Shown here: positions 37,583-48,870 of the stretch, piece after piece
Layout of the letters: each line of letters begins with the position of its first letter
How positions within the stretch are numbered: position 1 is the first letter of the stretch
Assembly (NCBI GenBank): GCA_004335635.1
Contig: QAXH01004625.1
Location: forward strand, 1,622-65,621
DNA from: Chloromonas sp. AAM2
Lineage: Eukaryota; Chlorophyta; Chlorophyceae; Chlamydomonadales; Chlamydomonadaceae
DNA: 64,000 nucleotides
Direction of reading: 5' to 3'
The notes under the pieces: model-generated
The model's database searches: none
What the model saw: the letters and a program-made list of their open reading frames with translations, nothing else
What the model was told of the DNA's origin: nothing
Made by a program: the position numbers and the translations under genes

Positions 37583-39588
37583 CTCTCGACAGATCTGCGG
37601 GCGATTCAAACTGCGAGGATCGACATCTGAGTTGAATCTGGTGCCGTTGACGCGCGGCTGCTGATCCCCCTGTCATGTTCCATTGTGGTATTTCGAGCTA
37701 TGTTCAGTGAAGCAGTGTGGAGTTGCGCGCGGACTTTGCTTGCATGCACCGAGATAGTTGTAGCTGGTTTGTCCACAAATGTGCCTTACTCACAGCACAG
37801 CATGCGTTCCTGCATGCAAATGCATGCAATAGCAAAATCAGGAGCTTGGATCGGTCGCGGAAATTCATGCCAAAACTGTCAATCTCAGCTTCTAGGTCAG
37901 TCACAGTAGATCCGGAGACAACACAGCATTACCGTATACTTATTCAAGCAGCTGCGTGTAGCGCGCCTGGGGATCCACGTGAAACCCCATTCCGAGTCCG
38001 AGTGGTACCCCATTGGCTCGTGCAAAGGTGCTTCGCAAGATGTGTCCGGGAGCGTGTGCACGGCTACCTATATTGTTTGAGATAGATCCGTGCGCGCCCT
38101 GCGGCGTTGCGACGTCAGAAACCAGGCAAAGATGTTGGATCTGGAAACGCGATCCGTGCTTGCATAACGGTGAGATATGAAATTCAGGAGTTTTATTCGA
38201 ATACTATGAGGGCTAGCCACACACGCGTGTCAGTAACACAGCACAAAGACTTAGTAGCTTTTGGGGATTTCACTTCAGTTCATACCAAGGATCACCGCAT
38301 TCCGTGCCAAATGGAGGCCATGTGCAGACCCAAGCTCGCAAGCCCAAATTACAGGGTTGCACGACGAACCTGTGCATGAGTTGGCCTTGTGGACTCGCTC
38401 TCAACCATCAAACTGTGATGTAGTAGAATTGCCCTTTGATCAGCCAACCTGGTGCGCCTTGGCGGTTGGTCTTCAGTCTGGTTGGCGCATAGCTCGTTCA
38501 ACACTTCAAGTTCACGCCGCCTCGAGCGCACAGGCACATTTGCTTGCATTCATTGTGATGAGCAAGATCTTCATATAAAAACAAAGGTTGTGCAGCACAG
38601 CAGTTTAGAGAGCCTGACTCCATCTGTCGTCAAGGGTGCTGCTGCAGTGAGTCTGAAGGGGAGCAACTCGACATGGCCCCTGTAGTCTGAAACAAATGAC
38701 TTAACAAGTGCTGATTTCAAAACCTGGACATGTGGCACAAGTTACGTGTCGCGGTGTAGATGGCAACAGGTCCAATCATCGCTCAGGCACTGCTCTGCGT
38801 GCGTATCTGAAGTGCTGTAGATTCAGACTTCACAGTCCTGCCACAACGAACATTTCAGACTCGCTTGTACAAAGGGCTCAAGCAACCCCGGTGGCCTATC
38901 TACTTATTATGCCCATCCTATTAGAATTGTAAGCACATGTTTTAGTCTCACCAGTTGCCTGAAAAAGTACTGTTACACAGACCGACGCGATCATCAAAGC
39001 CAAGGTGAAGTGGGCTTGACACCGTAGGACAGGTGTGTCTTGCCATGCCAGCTGCCACCTCGCCTCAAGAGGATGCCCAGAACGCTGGCAAACCTGGCCA
39101 ACCAATCAATTGCGTGACATCAAACTACCACACCACCGCGCAGTCTGTGCTGGCCTAAAGAAATGATGAAGCCTGGAAAACAAAATAGTTCAAATCGTGT
39201 ATTGAGGCCCTCAGCACCCTGATACAGGTAGCTTTCAACACCGCGTACAAAGGGCGCCCTCTGATCGTGCTATGGCGGTCCTCCACGATGTCTCGCCTTG
39301 AACAACTACGCTTGACAAAAACTTGTCTCAAGCTGTCGAAACATACAGGTCACGTTGGCCACAGACTGCATCGCCTGGGTGGGCCAGATACAAGCACTGG
39401 CATTAATCCACAATGTGCCGTCTCAGAGCCATGGAAAGGTCTAAGTGTAGTTCACATCCGGACAGGTCAACAATGGCAAAACACACTAAACGGATCTGAG
39501 TTATAAAGGTAGCAACGTCATTTGCTTCAGTCAATCTGCAAGCAGATCAGTCCCCTGCACAATCGGCTTTGTGCCGGCTAGCGGTTGC

Positions 39589-39740
39589 CAAAAAAAAGAT
39601 GTTTGCCGGTTCTGGGACAGTTCGTGCGTCTGATACTAGAACCCACTTCTCACAACGGGCATTTACAACATCGGTTCCAGTGGTGCTCCCAGTAATTGTC
39701 CCAGAGCCGGCAAACTTCCATTTTCTGGCACGGGGTGCCT
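39589..39740. mobile_element. Foldback/MITE-like hairpin element, family R3
   Basis: The inverted arms GTTTGCCGGTTCTGGGACA (39601-39619) and TGTCCCAGAGCCGGCAAAC (39697-39715) match in 18 of 19 positions around a 77-nt loop, with an A-run outside the left arm. Related arms occur at 28859-28873, 47928-47946 and 56936-56954, each next to a poly-A/T run. Confidence 0.7.
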
Positions 39741-40039
39741 GAGCCTGTCTGTAACAATGCACACAGGTCTGTTTGATGAGGATCTGTAACTACATGTTAT
39801 TCGTCCAGGTACTGGATGGGCAAATCCCAACTGGTAACTGTGTCGGCGTGGCAATGCCTGGTGCAGCATGCCAAAAGCCCAAGGTGTAGGGTACACAACA
39901 GAAACACCTTTCAGCAGCACCAACCATGAGACAGAAAACAGACACGCAAAGCGAATGGATGGACGGCTTGCCAGAAGTGGCTGCGTGCGCTTTCAATTGC
40001 GCGTATACAGGCGGCAAAAGACAAAATCCCAACTCCAGG

Positions 40040-40153
40040 AGTCGCATGAAGAAAGGGAATCCAACCCGCTCAACACTCAAGTGAAGGGAATTACAAAGCA
40101 TTGTGATAGTAGTGGTGGTGGTCACCCCTCGGAATGCTAGCCTGACCGCAAAC
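40040..40153 (-). repeat. tRNA-derived SINE-like element, copy c
   Basis: This shares CAAGTGAAGGG.ATTA, TGATAG and TGCTAGCCTGACCGCAAACC with copies a and b. The B box is degenerate (GGTTGGATTCC on the minus strand). Confidence 0.6.
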
Positions 40154-40301
40154 CCTGTGATCTTGATGGTGATTGGCACGTCGTTAGCACGGGCACTGTC
40201 TACAATTGGTAGCGTGTGCATGAATCCATGACGCACGAGCGTTGCCTGAAAGAATGTGTGTGGCCAGGGTGCGGGCTGGCACCATAAAATGGCTTTCCTG
40301 G

Positions 40302-43300
40302 TCACTCCACGCTGTTCCCCATGACACGCAGTCTCAGCCGCAGCTTTCCATCCACCAGAAACGGCATCCATGATTCCGGCAGGTGCTGCTGAGGCACACG
40401 CTTGAAGAAGTTGGCAATGCCGATGGAGCTCACGTGGTCCTCACCTGTAAACACGTGACCAAGAAACTGTTATTAGACAGGCAGGTAGGCAAATGAAAGC
40501 AGGGTCATGGACAAAGGAGGGGCACAAAAACTGTGAGTAGCACCAGTGTGACCAAGGACATGAACTGATGAACTGATGAAAGGTTTAGATCCACCTGTGG
40601 CTTTAGAAGGTACCTAGGTCAAGGACACCGCCAAGGGCACAAGGTAGACACGGTAAGTTGCAATCACTACCATTGTGACATTTGCTTCTTGTTGGTGACA
40701 TTCCAAATCCAGGCTTACCTGGACGCAGGAAGGAAGCTCCCTGGTACGTGGCGTTGGCGTAGATGGCGGCTTTCTCCCCCGCCACGCCCTCCATGGTGCA
40801 GCGGAAGCTCACGTTGATTGGGGCCATCAGTGGACGAATGCCATCCTCACCTGGATTCACCAGCCATAACAGTCAACATTCGCCATACATGATTTTTGCT
40901 GACTGATTCTAGAGTTGTTACCACTCTTCTGCACTCCTGCTGTTCCGCAGTTGGCTGTGTTGTGTGCCAACTGTGCGTTGTCCAGTAGCTGTTGTGTTCT
41001 TGCAATCTATCCTCTCACAGAACAGTAGCTAGAGGCTGGTCAGTAATGCCAGAGCCATTTCTGCCCCTCTGCGCTTGTGCGCTGGCCCACTTGCACTGTC
41101 CCGCAATCTTTCTGTGCTGTCTTTTTTTCTGTTATCCTCTTGTACTGCACTAGCAAAGTAGCCGCTGCACACCTGGTGGCAAAGATGCAAAGGGCGATGG
41201 TGTGACGGCAAATCCGGGAGGTGTGCCATCCGCTGTGTGACCAGCGCTGAAGCCAAACACGAGCTTGATGCCCCACATGAACCCCTTGAAGTAGCTGCAC
41301 TGCGAATGCACGTGAATGCCCCTGAAGCCTTCCTGTCCTGCCATCAACCCGTTATAGCCATCCTCTAGGTACTGCTTCAACCGGTTGAAGTCAATGTCAC
41401 ACTCGATCTCAAGGTTCTGATCACGAACCATACGGCCTGCTGTTGGTATGGGTGCCGCGAGGAGCTGCCCAGCGTTTGATCGCTGTGTGGTGTTTGTTGC
41501 GCCAGCTGCTGCGGGCTTGACAGAGCTTGCAGGGTTGACTTTGCCTGCAGCCGGGGTTGGTGGTACAAAGGGTGTGGCTGTCTTGGTGGTTGGTACCACG
41601 TGGTTGCCTGGGGTTGCACGACTGCCTGCAGGGTTGGAGTCTGAGGTTGCTGGGGTGGGCTGCTGCTGGTTGGTGGCTTCCTGCCCTGAGCTGCTGTTGC
41701 TGCACAACACCTGCACACCATCAAGGGCATGACTATGCTGCTATGCAGCCGGCATGAAAACGGCATAGAACTTGCAGGCAATCAAAAGACAGGTGTCTAC
41801 TGGCGGCAGTAAGTCTAATAGCCGGCCAAATAGGTGTCTGCTCTCACCCAGTAATGCAAGAAAGGGCACATGCCGCCATACAACGGCAGCCAAACCTTGG
41901 AAAAGGCTCCATTTGCACCTCTACAGTGGCAGGAAAAGGATGATACTATTAAAGGCTTGTGAAAGCCCGACTCAGTACGCACCTGTTTTGCCTTGGGCGT
42001 GACCAGGCGTTGCTGCAGTTCAGCAAAATAGGCAGCTGGCAGGGCCTGTGTCCAACACACAAACTGCTGGCCCGAGGGACTGAACCAGCGCAAGTTGGGT
42101 AGCACGCCACACCTGCACGAATGCAAGGGAACACCACGTCTGCCTTGATGCACGGTTGCTCGTTCAACACTGATGCACATTTGTTGAATGCGAGTACAAC
42201 ATGGCCATGCATCCCCTTGTCTCTGTGTGCACATGATGCATTTGCTGCACAGACACTGGTGCAGCAAATCGTTTGCTGTGAGAGCAGAGCTTGCACCTTG
42301 CATCAGTGCATTGCCTGCCATCACAACCGCCCCATCACGGACAGTTTGTCAGGCCTTGCCACCCACATGTACGCAGGGCTGAGGCCTGAGAGGTTGACCA
42401 CTCCCGCCAGCATGCGGCGCTGTTCCTGCGTGCTGTTGCGCCCCTTGCCCGAGGTTATCCACAGGTTGGCAGCCACCACCACAGTGTCCTCGCTGTCAAT
42501 CACCAGCTACATTTGCGAAGTGTGGCAAACGAGACATTCATGCGCTGGTAGTGCACGCTAAACCATGTGCACCCCAAGCAGAAGTAGACTGATCAAGCTG
42601 AGCTGGTCATCAAGTCAAGGTTAACTAGCAGAGACACAATGAACCAGGAGCCGGGCGGCAACATTAGACAAGTATGCAGCATGCTTCAACTGCATAACCA
42701 GATCAGTCCTGGCAGGCTACAAAAAGCAATCGCTGTGCCAGCTGCAATCCGGGCCTGGCGCAGAGAAATGTAGAAGAAGCCCTGAGCACGGCTGATGCAA
42801 CAGTACAGCAATGTACTCATGGCTCCCCGTGCACATGCACGCATGCAAGCCCATTCATGCATGCCTTGCCCTATCATGTAAGGCCTATCAACCTCACAGA
42901 AGGCTCCATGTGCTCTAACCTGAGGACTGCGCAGCAATGCGACCACGGCTGCAAAGGGCAGCTGCAGGAACATGTTTCTGGTGGAGGGGTTCTGAACCAC
43001 CTCGACTATGTCCTGGAATAGATGCACCTGCAGGCAACCAATTTCGTAAAAAGCACTGAGTACTCGTTGTAATCACGTACACTGCCCAGTTGTGTGCAAC
43101 AGGCAGTGCATTCTGACTTACAAAGGCTGCACGCTCCATCGTGAGGCTGAGTCTTTACAGTGCCTCGCCCAGCACAAGGAAACCACGCAGTATTTGCAGT
43201 ACTTGACACTGTTGGCGTTGAGGTGCGGTTTGCGGGCTGACAGACTTGGTGCTGAGTCTGTGCTGCGCTGTGGCCAGCGTTGCATCCATTTGACTTCTGC

Positions 43301-44385
43301 GATGTGCAAACTATTGCACCAGAGCACGTTCTTGCAGCAGGTCTGCCACTAGCTGTAGACACAGGTAAGGTTATTTTCAACAGCAAGCAGCACTCACCAG
43401 CCGGCTCTGCACAGCGTTCACCAAGTCAGCATAGTTCTGTACATCCCTGAGAATGCCCTCCAGACAGTAGACCTGCTTGATGACGTCCAGGTCCCTGCAG
43501 CATACAATGAAACAAGGCTGTGGTAATGTGGCCGATCAGCCTTTGGAAAAGAGCTGTCGATACATCTCATGCATGCGGACTCCAAGGTTCATGTACCAGT
43601 GCCAATCTTTGCATGGCAGACTGTTGCACTTACAAGTCCTCAGGCTTGAGCTGAGAGAAGGCGGCCCGGCATGCATCAATGGTGTCTGCGGCCTTCCAGA
43701 GGTCGGCAATTTTAAGCACCGAGACAAGCTGTCCCGGTGAATCGCATGTGAGCTGTTCCGTGTACATGTGGCGTAGCACCGCCCCAGCAGCCGAAACATC
43801 AGATGGTGCAAGGCGTTCCTCGAACAGGTACAATTTCTCCTGCGGCGAGCTGTTCTCATCATCCCCTTCGCTGTGCTGGCTGCTGCTTGACCGCGATCCG
43901 CTGGAGTTGGAGATCTTGCGGACTGGAGCGCCTGCCTGGCTCTGATTCTCGGAGCTCATCACGGGCCGGTTCAACAGCCGGGCTTTGAAATAGTCGGAGG
44001 CTGATGCGAGCACCGAGCTGTGCAAACGGTATTCGTCCTTCTGCATTCGGTTCTGCTTAGCCTCCAGTTGCTCCGCCGTCTCTCCCTGCGATGAGACGCC
44101 TCACAGTCAGGTCAATTAGGGTTGCCCATCACAAGAGATGGCAGTGCCCAGCGGCCAAGCATTGCAGCCCACCTTGGCAGAAGGCAAATGCAGAACACGT
44201 AGAAGAGTGTCGCTGAGTGCATGACCCGGGTCAGAGGAGTTCGAGCTCCAAAGCCAGGCATTCTTCGCTCTCCTGCCTTCACCCAGATGTATCATCATCC
44301 TGGTTGCTGTTGAGTTTCTTTTACGATCTAAAGAGGACCTGGAGCTCTGCAGCCAATGAACTAGCAGTGGGTCGCCTCCATCCAT
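40302..44385 (-). CDS. BTB/POZ-domain protein (9 exons, ~650 aa)
   Basis: Exons (minus strand): 44385-44173, 44085-43634, 43494-43398, 43027-42920, 42506-42367, 42112-41983, 41710-41173, 40850-40719, 40444-40302. Phases agree. Residues ~58-190 form a BTB fold: SDTLLRVLHLPSAK, then DEYRLHSSVLASASDYFKAR, a ~45-residue Ser/Glu-rich insertion, then VLRHMYTEQL and LVSVLKIADLWKA. A BACK-like helical part follows (LQLPFAAVVALLRSPQ; VIDSEDTVVVAANLW; RRMLAGVVNLSGLSPAYM). After a Pro/Thr/Ala linker come EIECDIDFNRLKQYLEDGYN and a C-terminal region with YFKGFMWGIKLVFG, ending SWMPFLVDGKLRLRLRVMGN plus SVE. BTB-BACK proteins are commonly CUL3 ubiquitin-ligase adaptors; that role here is inferred. The start ATG is the first in an open exon and is moderately certain. 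Confidence 0.82.
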
Positions 44386-45071
44386 GGGGCCGAGCTCGGT
44401 GTGAAGATGAAAAGTTCAGGGCTGGCCATCGCAAAACTGGATTTAAAATGACAGCATTGTGTGCGGGTGAGTAGCTGGCCAAGCCAAGCCAACCCAAGCC
44501 AAGGCAAGCCCACGCGATCATTCGGACTGGAACGGCCGGTGAAGAAACCGCCATCCGGGTTTTGCCCTTGGACGGGCAGGGTCCCATCGCCTGTGAAGTT
44601 CATGGACGCTCTCAATTTTGTTTTTTTACAACTATTTTTTTTGTCAACTATCCCTACTTACACAGTCTGACTCGAATCATCATGGTACGTACGTCATGAT
44701 GACGACATGACAGACGTTCCTTGCACGGTAAGCAAGGCTGTGGATCACTGTGCACTTGCAGGGAAGGCATATCGTCAAGGCGTCAAGGACAAGGGCTGCA
44801 AACTGGAGGTTTTCCACGCTCCCATGACAATCACCTGAATTGATATGACACTTTCGATATCCAAGTTCGGGTGATTGTGATTGCTCGAGCCTTGAACTGG
44901 CCTCGAAGTAACGTCATATGGCAAAACATGCCACTTATAGCGGACGACACTACTTGTTTGCTATATCGGTCTAAAAGGTCTGAACTTTTTCATGTATTTT
45001 TGGGTCGCACCCAATCATTGTTGTTACCCAAAGTAAATGATTGGAATTTGCTATCAACAGTTGACATTGAT

Positions 45072-45290
45072 GTTGATTTGATTAGCTGACACTGACCCTG
45101 ACGATCTTTCAATCCATTGCATTTCATTTGAATGGCTGATGGGCTAACGGACCATTTTCCCCGTAAGGTGTGGTGTGACAGCTCACCACGCCTTGCTGAC
45201 ACACCTAGATTCCCCTTTACTAGGTGAAACTTTTTGCGCGAATAGTCAATATTGGCGTTGGACGCGCTTCCTGTTGTGCACTCCCTCCTA
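45072..45290 (+). repeat. Dispersed repeat family R2, long copy
   Basis: This is the most complete copy here. It includes GTTGATTTGATTAGCTGACA, CCATTGCATTTCATTTGAAT, CCTTGCTGACACACCTAGAT and the terminal TTGGACGCGCTTCCTGTTGT. Confidence 0.8.
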
Positions 45291-45884
45291 GGAAGCAGAA
45301 CGAGCCAGGCTGAACGTTACTGCCCAGCCGCAGCTGCCAGCACTTACGCTGCCTGCACTTACTTGTGCCGTTACGTTTGCACCTGATTGCACGAGCTTGG
45401 CGGAGCTATCATGGCGTAAAAGCCTATAACTATCACATGTTTACCCACATGCTGTCCAAATACAACAAGTTTCAAAGCAAACACTTACACGGGCTGGCGC
45501 ACTACAGGCGATCATCAAAGCTAATGTAACATGGACTAAATACTTGCTAAAAGCGCAAAGCAAACGGGCCAGGGCAGTTGTCATGCGAGTTATTAGTGCT
45601 TCAGCTTGGACTTCACTGTTGACTGCATGTCCATGCGCTTAATTTGCGCTAACGGTGCTCATGATAGTTATTTGGCCCAGTGAAGGGTACACCCTGGTGC
45701 CCTTAAGAGCACAATCAGTCCATGCAGCAGGCCAGTACAACGACAGCCCACCCATATGAATCAACTTTACTGTTGGCAACTCAACTTCACAAGGGGGCGG
45801 GCAAGGGAGCCAGTGGTGTCAGGCCGTGCCACAGCGCATGTACAGGCAGCCTTCCGACACCAGCACCCCTGCAATGCATAGTCA

Positions 45885-45932
45885 CCGCTTACGCTTGCGC
45901 TTACGTGCTTTCGCTTACGCTTACGCTTACGG
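45885..45932 (+). repeat. Degenerate CGCTTA hexamer array
   Basis: About seven units of CGCTTA/CGCTTG with interruptions. Confidence 0.85.
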
Positions 45933-46046
45933 CGATCTCAGAAGTAAGCGGCAAAAAACAGTTTTTTTGCCTGTTTGTAACGGGATTACAAAGCCAGCTA
46001 TGCCCATGCACGCCCAATGCTACCATATGCTCAAAACAACGTTTGA

Positions 46047-46811
46047 NNNNNNNNNNNNNNNNNNNNNNNNNNNNNNNNNNNNNNNNNNNNNNNNNNNNNN
46101 NNNNNNNNNNNNNNNNNNNNNNNNNNNNNNNNNNNNNNNNNNNNNNNNNNNNNNNNNNNNNNNNNNNNNNNNNNNNNNNNNNNNNNNNNNNNNNNNNNNN
46201 NNNNNNNNNNNNNNNNNNNNNNNNNNNNNNNNNNNNNNNNNNNNNNNNNNNNNNNNNNNNNNNNNNNNNNNNNNNNNNNNNNNNNNNNNNNNNNNNNNNN
46301 NNNNNNNNNNNNNNNNNNNNNNNNNNNNNNNNNNNNNNNNNNNNNNNNNNNNNNNNNNNNNNNNNNNNNNNNNNNNNNNNNNNNNNNNNNNNNNNNNNNN
46401 NNNNNNNNNNNNNNNNNNNNNNNNNNNNNNNNNNNNNNNNNNNNNNNNNNNNNNNNNNNNNNNNNNNNNNNNNNNNNNNNNNNNNNNNNNNNNNNNNNNN
46501 NNNNNNNNNNNNNNNNNNNNNNNNNNNNNNNNNNNNNNNNNNNNNNNNNNNNNNNNNNNNNNNNNNNNNNNNNNNNNNNNNNNNNNNNNNNNNNNNNNNN
46601 NNNNNNNNNNNNNNNNNNNNNNNNNNNNNNNNNNNNNNNNNNNNNNNNNNNNNNNNNNNNNNNNNNNNNNNNNNNNNNNNNNNNNNNNNNNNNNNNNNNN
46701 NNNNNNNNNNNNNNNNNNNNNNNNNNNNNNNNNNNNNNNNNNNNNNNNNNNNNNNNNNNNNNNNNNNNNNNNNNNNNNNNNNNNNNNNNNNNNNNNNNNN
46801 NNNNNNNNNNN
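46047..46811. other. Assembly gap (765 N)
   Basis: This is a continuous run of N. Frames reported across it are artefacts. Confidence 0.99.
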
Positions 46812-46880
46812 CTGATCAACAGTGCACGGCTGTGTGCTGAATTGTTCAAATGTCTGCAGGCATTCAAGCATCTGCCAGTT

Positions 46881-47216
46881 TCACGTGCCTTGCAAGCAAT
46901 GATAGGGACACCAGCGCTCAATCATGTTGCCTTCAAGCTGCAATGTGTCATTGAATGGCTTATTGACGCCCATGCCACAAACCTGTAAGAGAACCCAGTG
47001 CTGCTCCCTGCTGGTAATTGGAACCATTGGCAATGAACCTGCTAACCCAGCTGAAAAACAAAACTTCTGCTGCTTGCTGCAAAAACGGAATGACGAGTGG
47101 CCACCCGTCTCCTTGGGGATGTAGCCAAGCCCTCCACCCCCCGACTGAGACAGCCGCAGCACTTCATTGGGCACTAGACACATGCCACCTAATGTAGACC
47201 ACACCCGAGAACCCAT
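46881..47216 (-). other. Candidate coding exon next to the gap, unknown
   Basis: This 111-codon minus-strand frame starts with ATG and reads protein-like: STLGGMCLVPNEVLRLSQSG, LGYIPKETGGHSSF. I recognise no family. The gap follows 70 bases downstream on this strand, so any continuation is hidden. It could be an exon or a transposon remnant. Confidence 0.35.
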
Positions 47217-48870
47217 CTCCGAGTTAAGTGCTAGCAGAACTTGTTGCCAGCAGGTTCGGACGATGCCCTCCGTAATGTGCCGGCATGGTGTGGTGGTTGT
47301 CAGACCACGCCTGACCGTAGGTCAGATCACGCCTGACCGTCACCAACGCACACAGCCTCAGCATGGCAGAAGAATGACGAGTGGCTAAGGCAGACAAACG
47401 GCTGTCCACAAATCTGCATGTCTATCCTGCATGGCCAGGCTAGCAACGGATGACCTGTTGCTGGTGATGGGTGAACAAATCAAAAGTCGAGTGTAAGAAA
47501 TGGTACTCAATTCTTCTAAATACCTAGACAAGAGAGCTCGCACACCAGATTTCTGCACCATTTCTGTAATGATCACTCGTGTAGACATGCCTATCTGTAC
47601 ACTATACAGTGGCATGGCCACTCCGATCGTCCCAGTATCCGATGCATACACACCCTTGCACAAAAGCAGCACTCCACACGATTTCTTGGCTTCTGATGCC
47701 GCACGAGCCAAAGTGATCTAACTTCCCCGCTTTGAGTTGGGCAATGACTTGGACATGGCCCTGGAAGAGAGCATTCATGTTACACGCACAAAGCGTGTAA
47801 GCAAAGGCAGAATGAACATGGCTGAACATTCCAGTTTGCCATGTTTGACTGAGTGTTTGAGCACATACCACACCAATGCAGATTATGTGTTGCCAGTCTC
47901 ACACCTCGCCACTGGGACACAAGGAACTGTCCCGGAACTGACAAACATATTTTTTTTATCTATGGACACATTGTTGGTGATTAACAGACCCACCAGAGGT
48001 GCAATTCCCCTTGTAGTTACTGTAATCTAATCTAAGCCTGGCGCCTCCTTCTTCCACAGAAAAGAATCAGGCCTTAGGACTCGTCTCCAGACAGGATTGG
48101 TCGGGTTCATACAGTGGACTGTCTCAAGCTGTCTTATGATGTAATCAATACATATAGCAGGACGTTTGGCCTTTGAATATGTATTCTTCTGCTCTAGCAG
48201 TCATTCCACGATCCTCCGTGTATTCCACTGCGACACTTCTGATATTCCAGAGCTTTACTCTTCAGGGTCCATGCACCAACATGGAAAGCTGCTGCCTCCA
48301 TACAGTTACAGTCACTAAGTGGCTGTAATGCCAACACGTAACTGAACTCCATGCAGAATGTTGACAACGGTATAGCTCAAGATATTACGATGGAGAAAAA
48401 ATGGTTGTCCACACATGTCTTTCAGAAATGGGGGAAGGTTAGGCAACGAGAATATATGTCCTGAAAATCACGTCTCTTCTGCTCGGCTCAGACTAGCTAC
48501 GGTTGAACTACTTCTGGACATAGTTCACGGGGGAAAACACCCATGGTTACGCATTGCCTAAAACCTTGTATCAGAAGTTCAAGGTCCTGACCTGCAACAA
48601 CGACTGGCATACTAATCTATGCCAGCACCTGTGCTATCTAACCAAGATTTCCCAAGTGGTATTTGCAACCTGCGCCAGCCGATGTATTCAATAAAAAGAC
48701 TAAATGCACGACTATTATGCAACGCCCAAACTTAGATCAACGCCATTTCTGCCCAATCAAAACTGGCAGACGGCCGAGGTTGGCATTGATCGCGTGTGCC
48801 GCCATAACATGATTATGCATCGACCAGCTCAGAATTCCAACCTCTTAATGTCAACACAGCCGACCAAGTC
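47217..48870. other. Region without a supported gene
   Basis: This contains an R3 arm (47928-47946). A minus-strand frame at 47385-47711 (contains SRYLEELSTISYTRLLICSP) is possible but unsupported. The right end is 3' flank of the ESV1-like gene. Confidence 0.45.

Larger units (their letters stand above)
37583..40301. other. Intergenic region with repeats
   Basis: This is the promoter side of the AP2-like gene and the 3' side of the BTB gene. It holds an R4 fragment (38982-39052), a hairpin element (39589-39740) and SINE-like copy c (40040-40153). No gene is seen. Confidence 0.6.
44386..46046. other. Intergenic region upstream of the BTB gene
   Basis: This contains an R2 copy (45072-45290), an R4 fragment (45494-45540) and a hexamer array (45885-45932). 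No gene is seen. Confidence 0.6.

Noticed and set aside
45722..46921. ORFs of 280-370 codons across 46 kb
   Set aside because: They cross the 765-bp run of N; the bulk is undetermined sequence.
47180..47230. Weak resemblance to 5S rRNA (CCCATCTCCGAGTTAAGTGC)
   Set aside because: The similarity stops after about 25 bases and no 5S fold or internal control region follows; the minus strand reads as protein.
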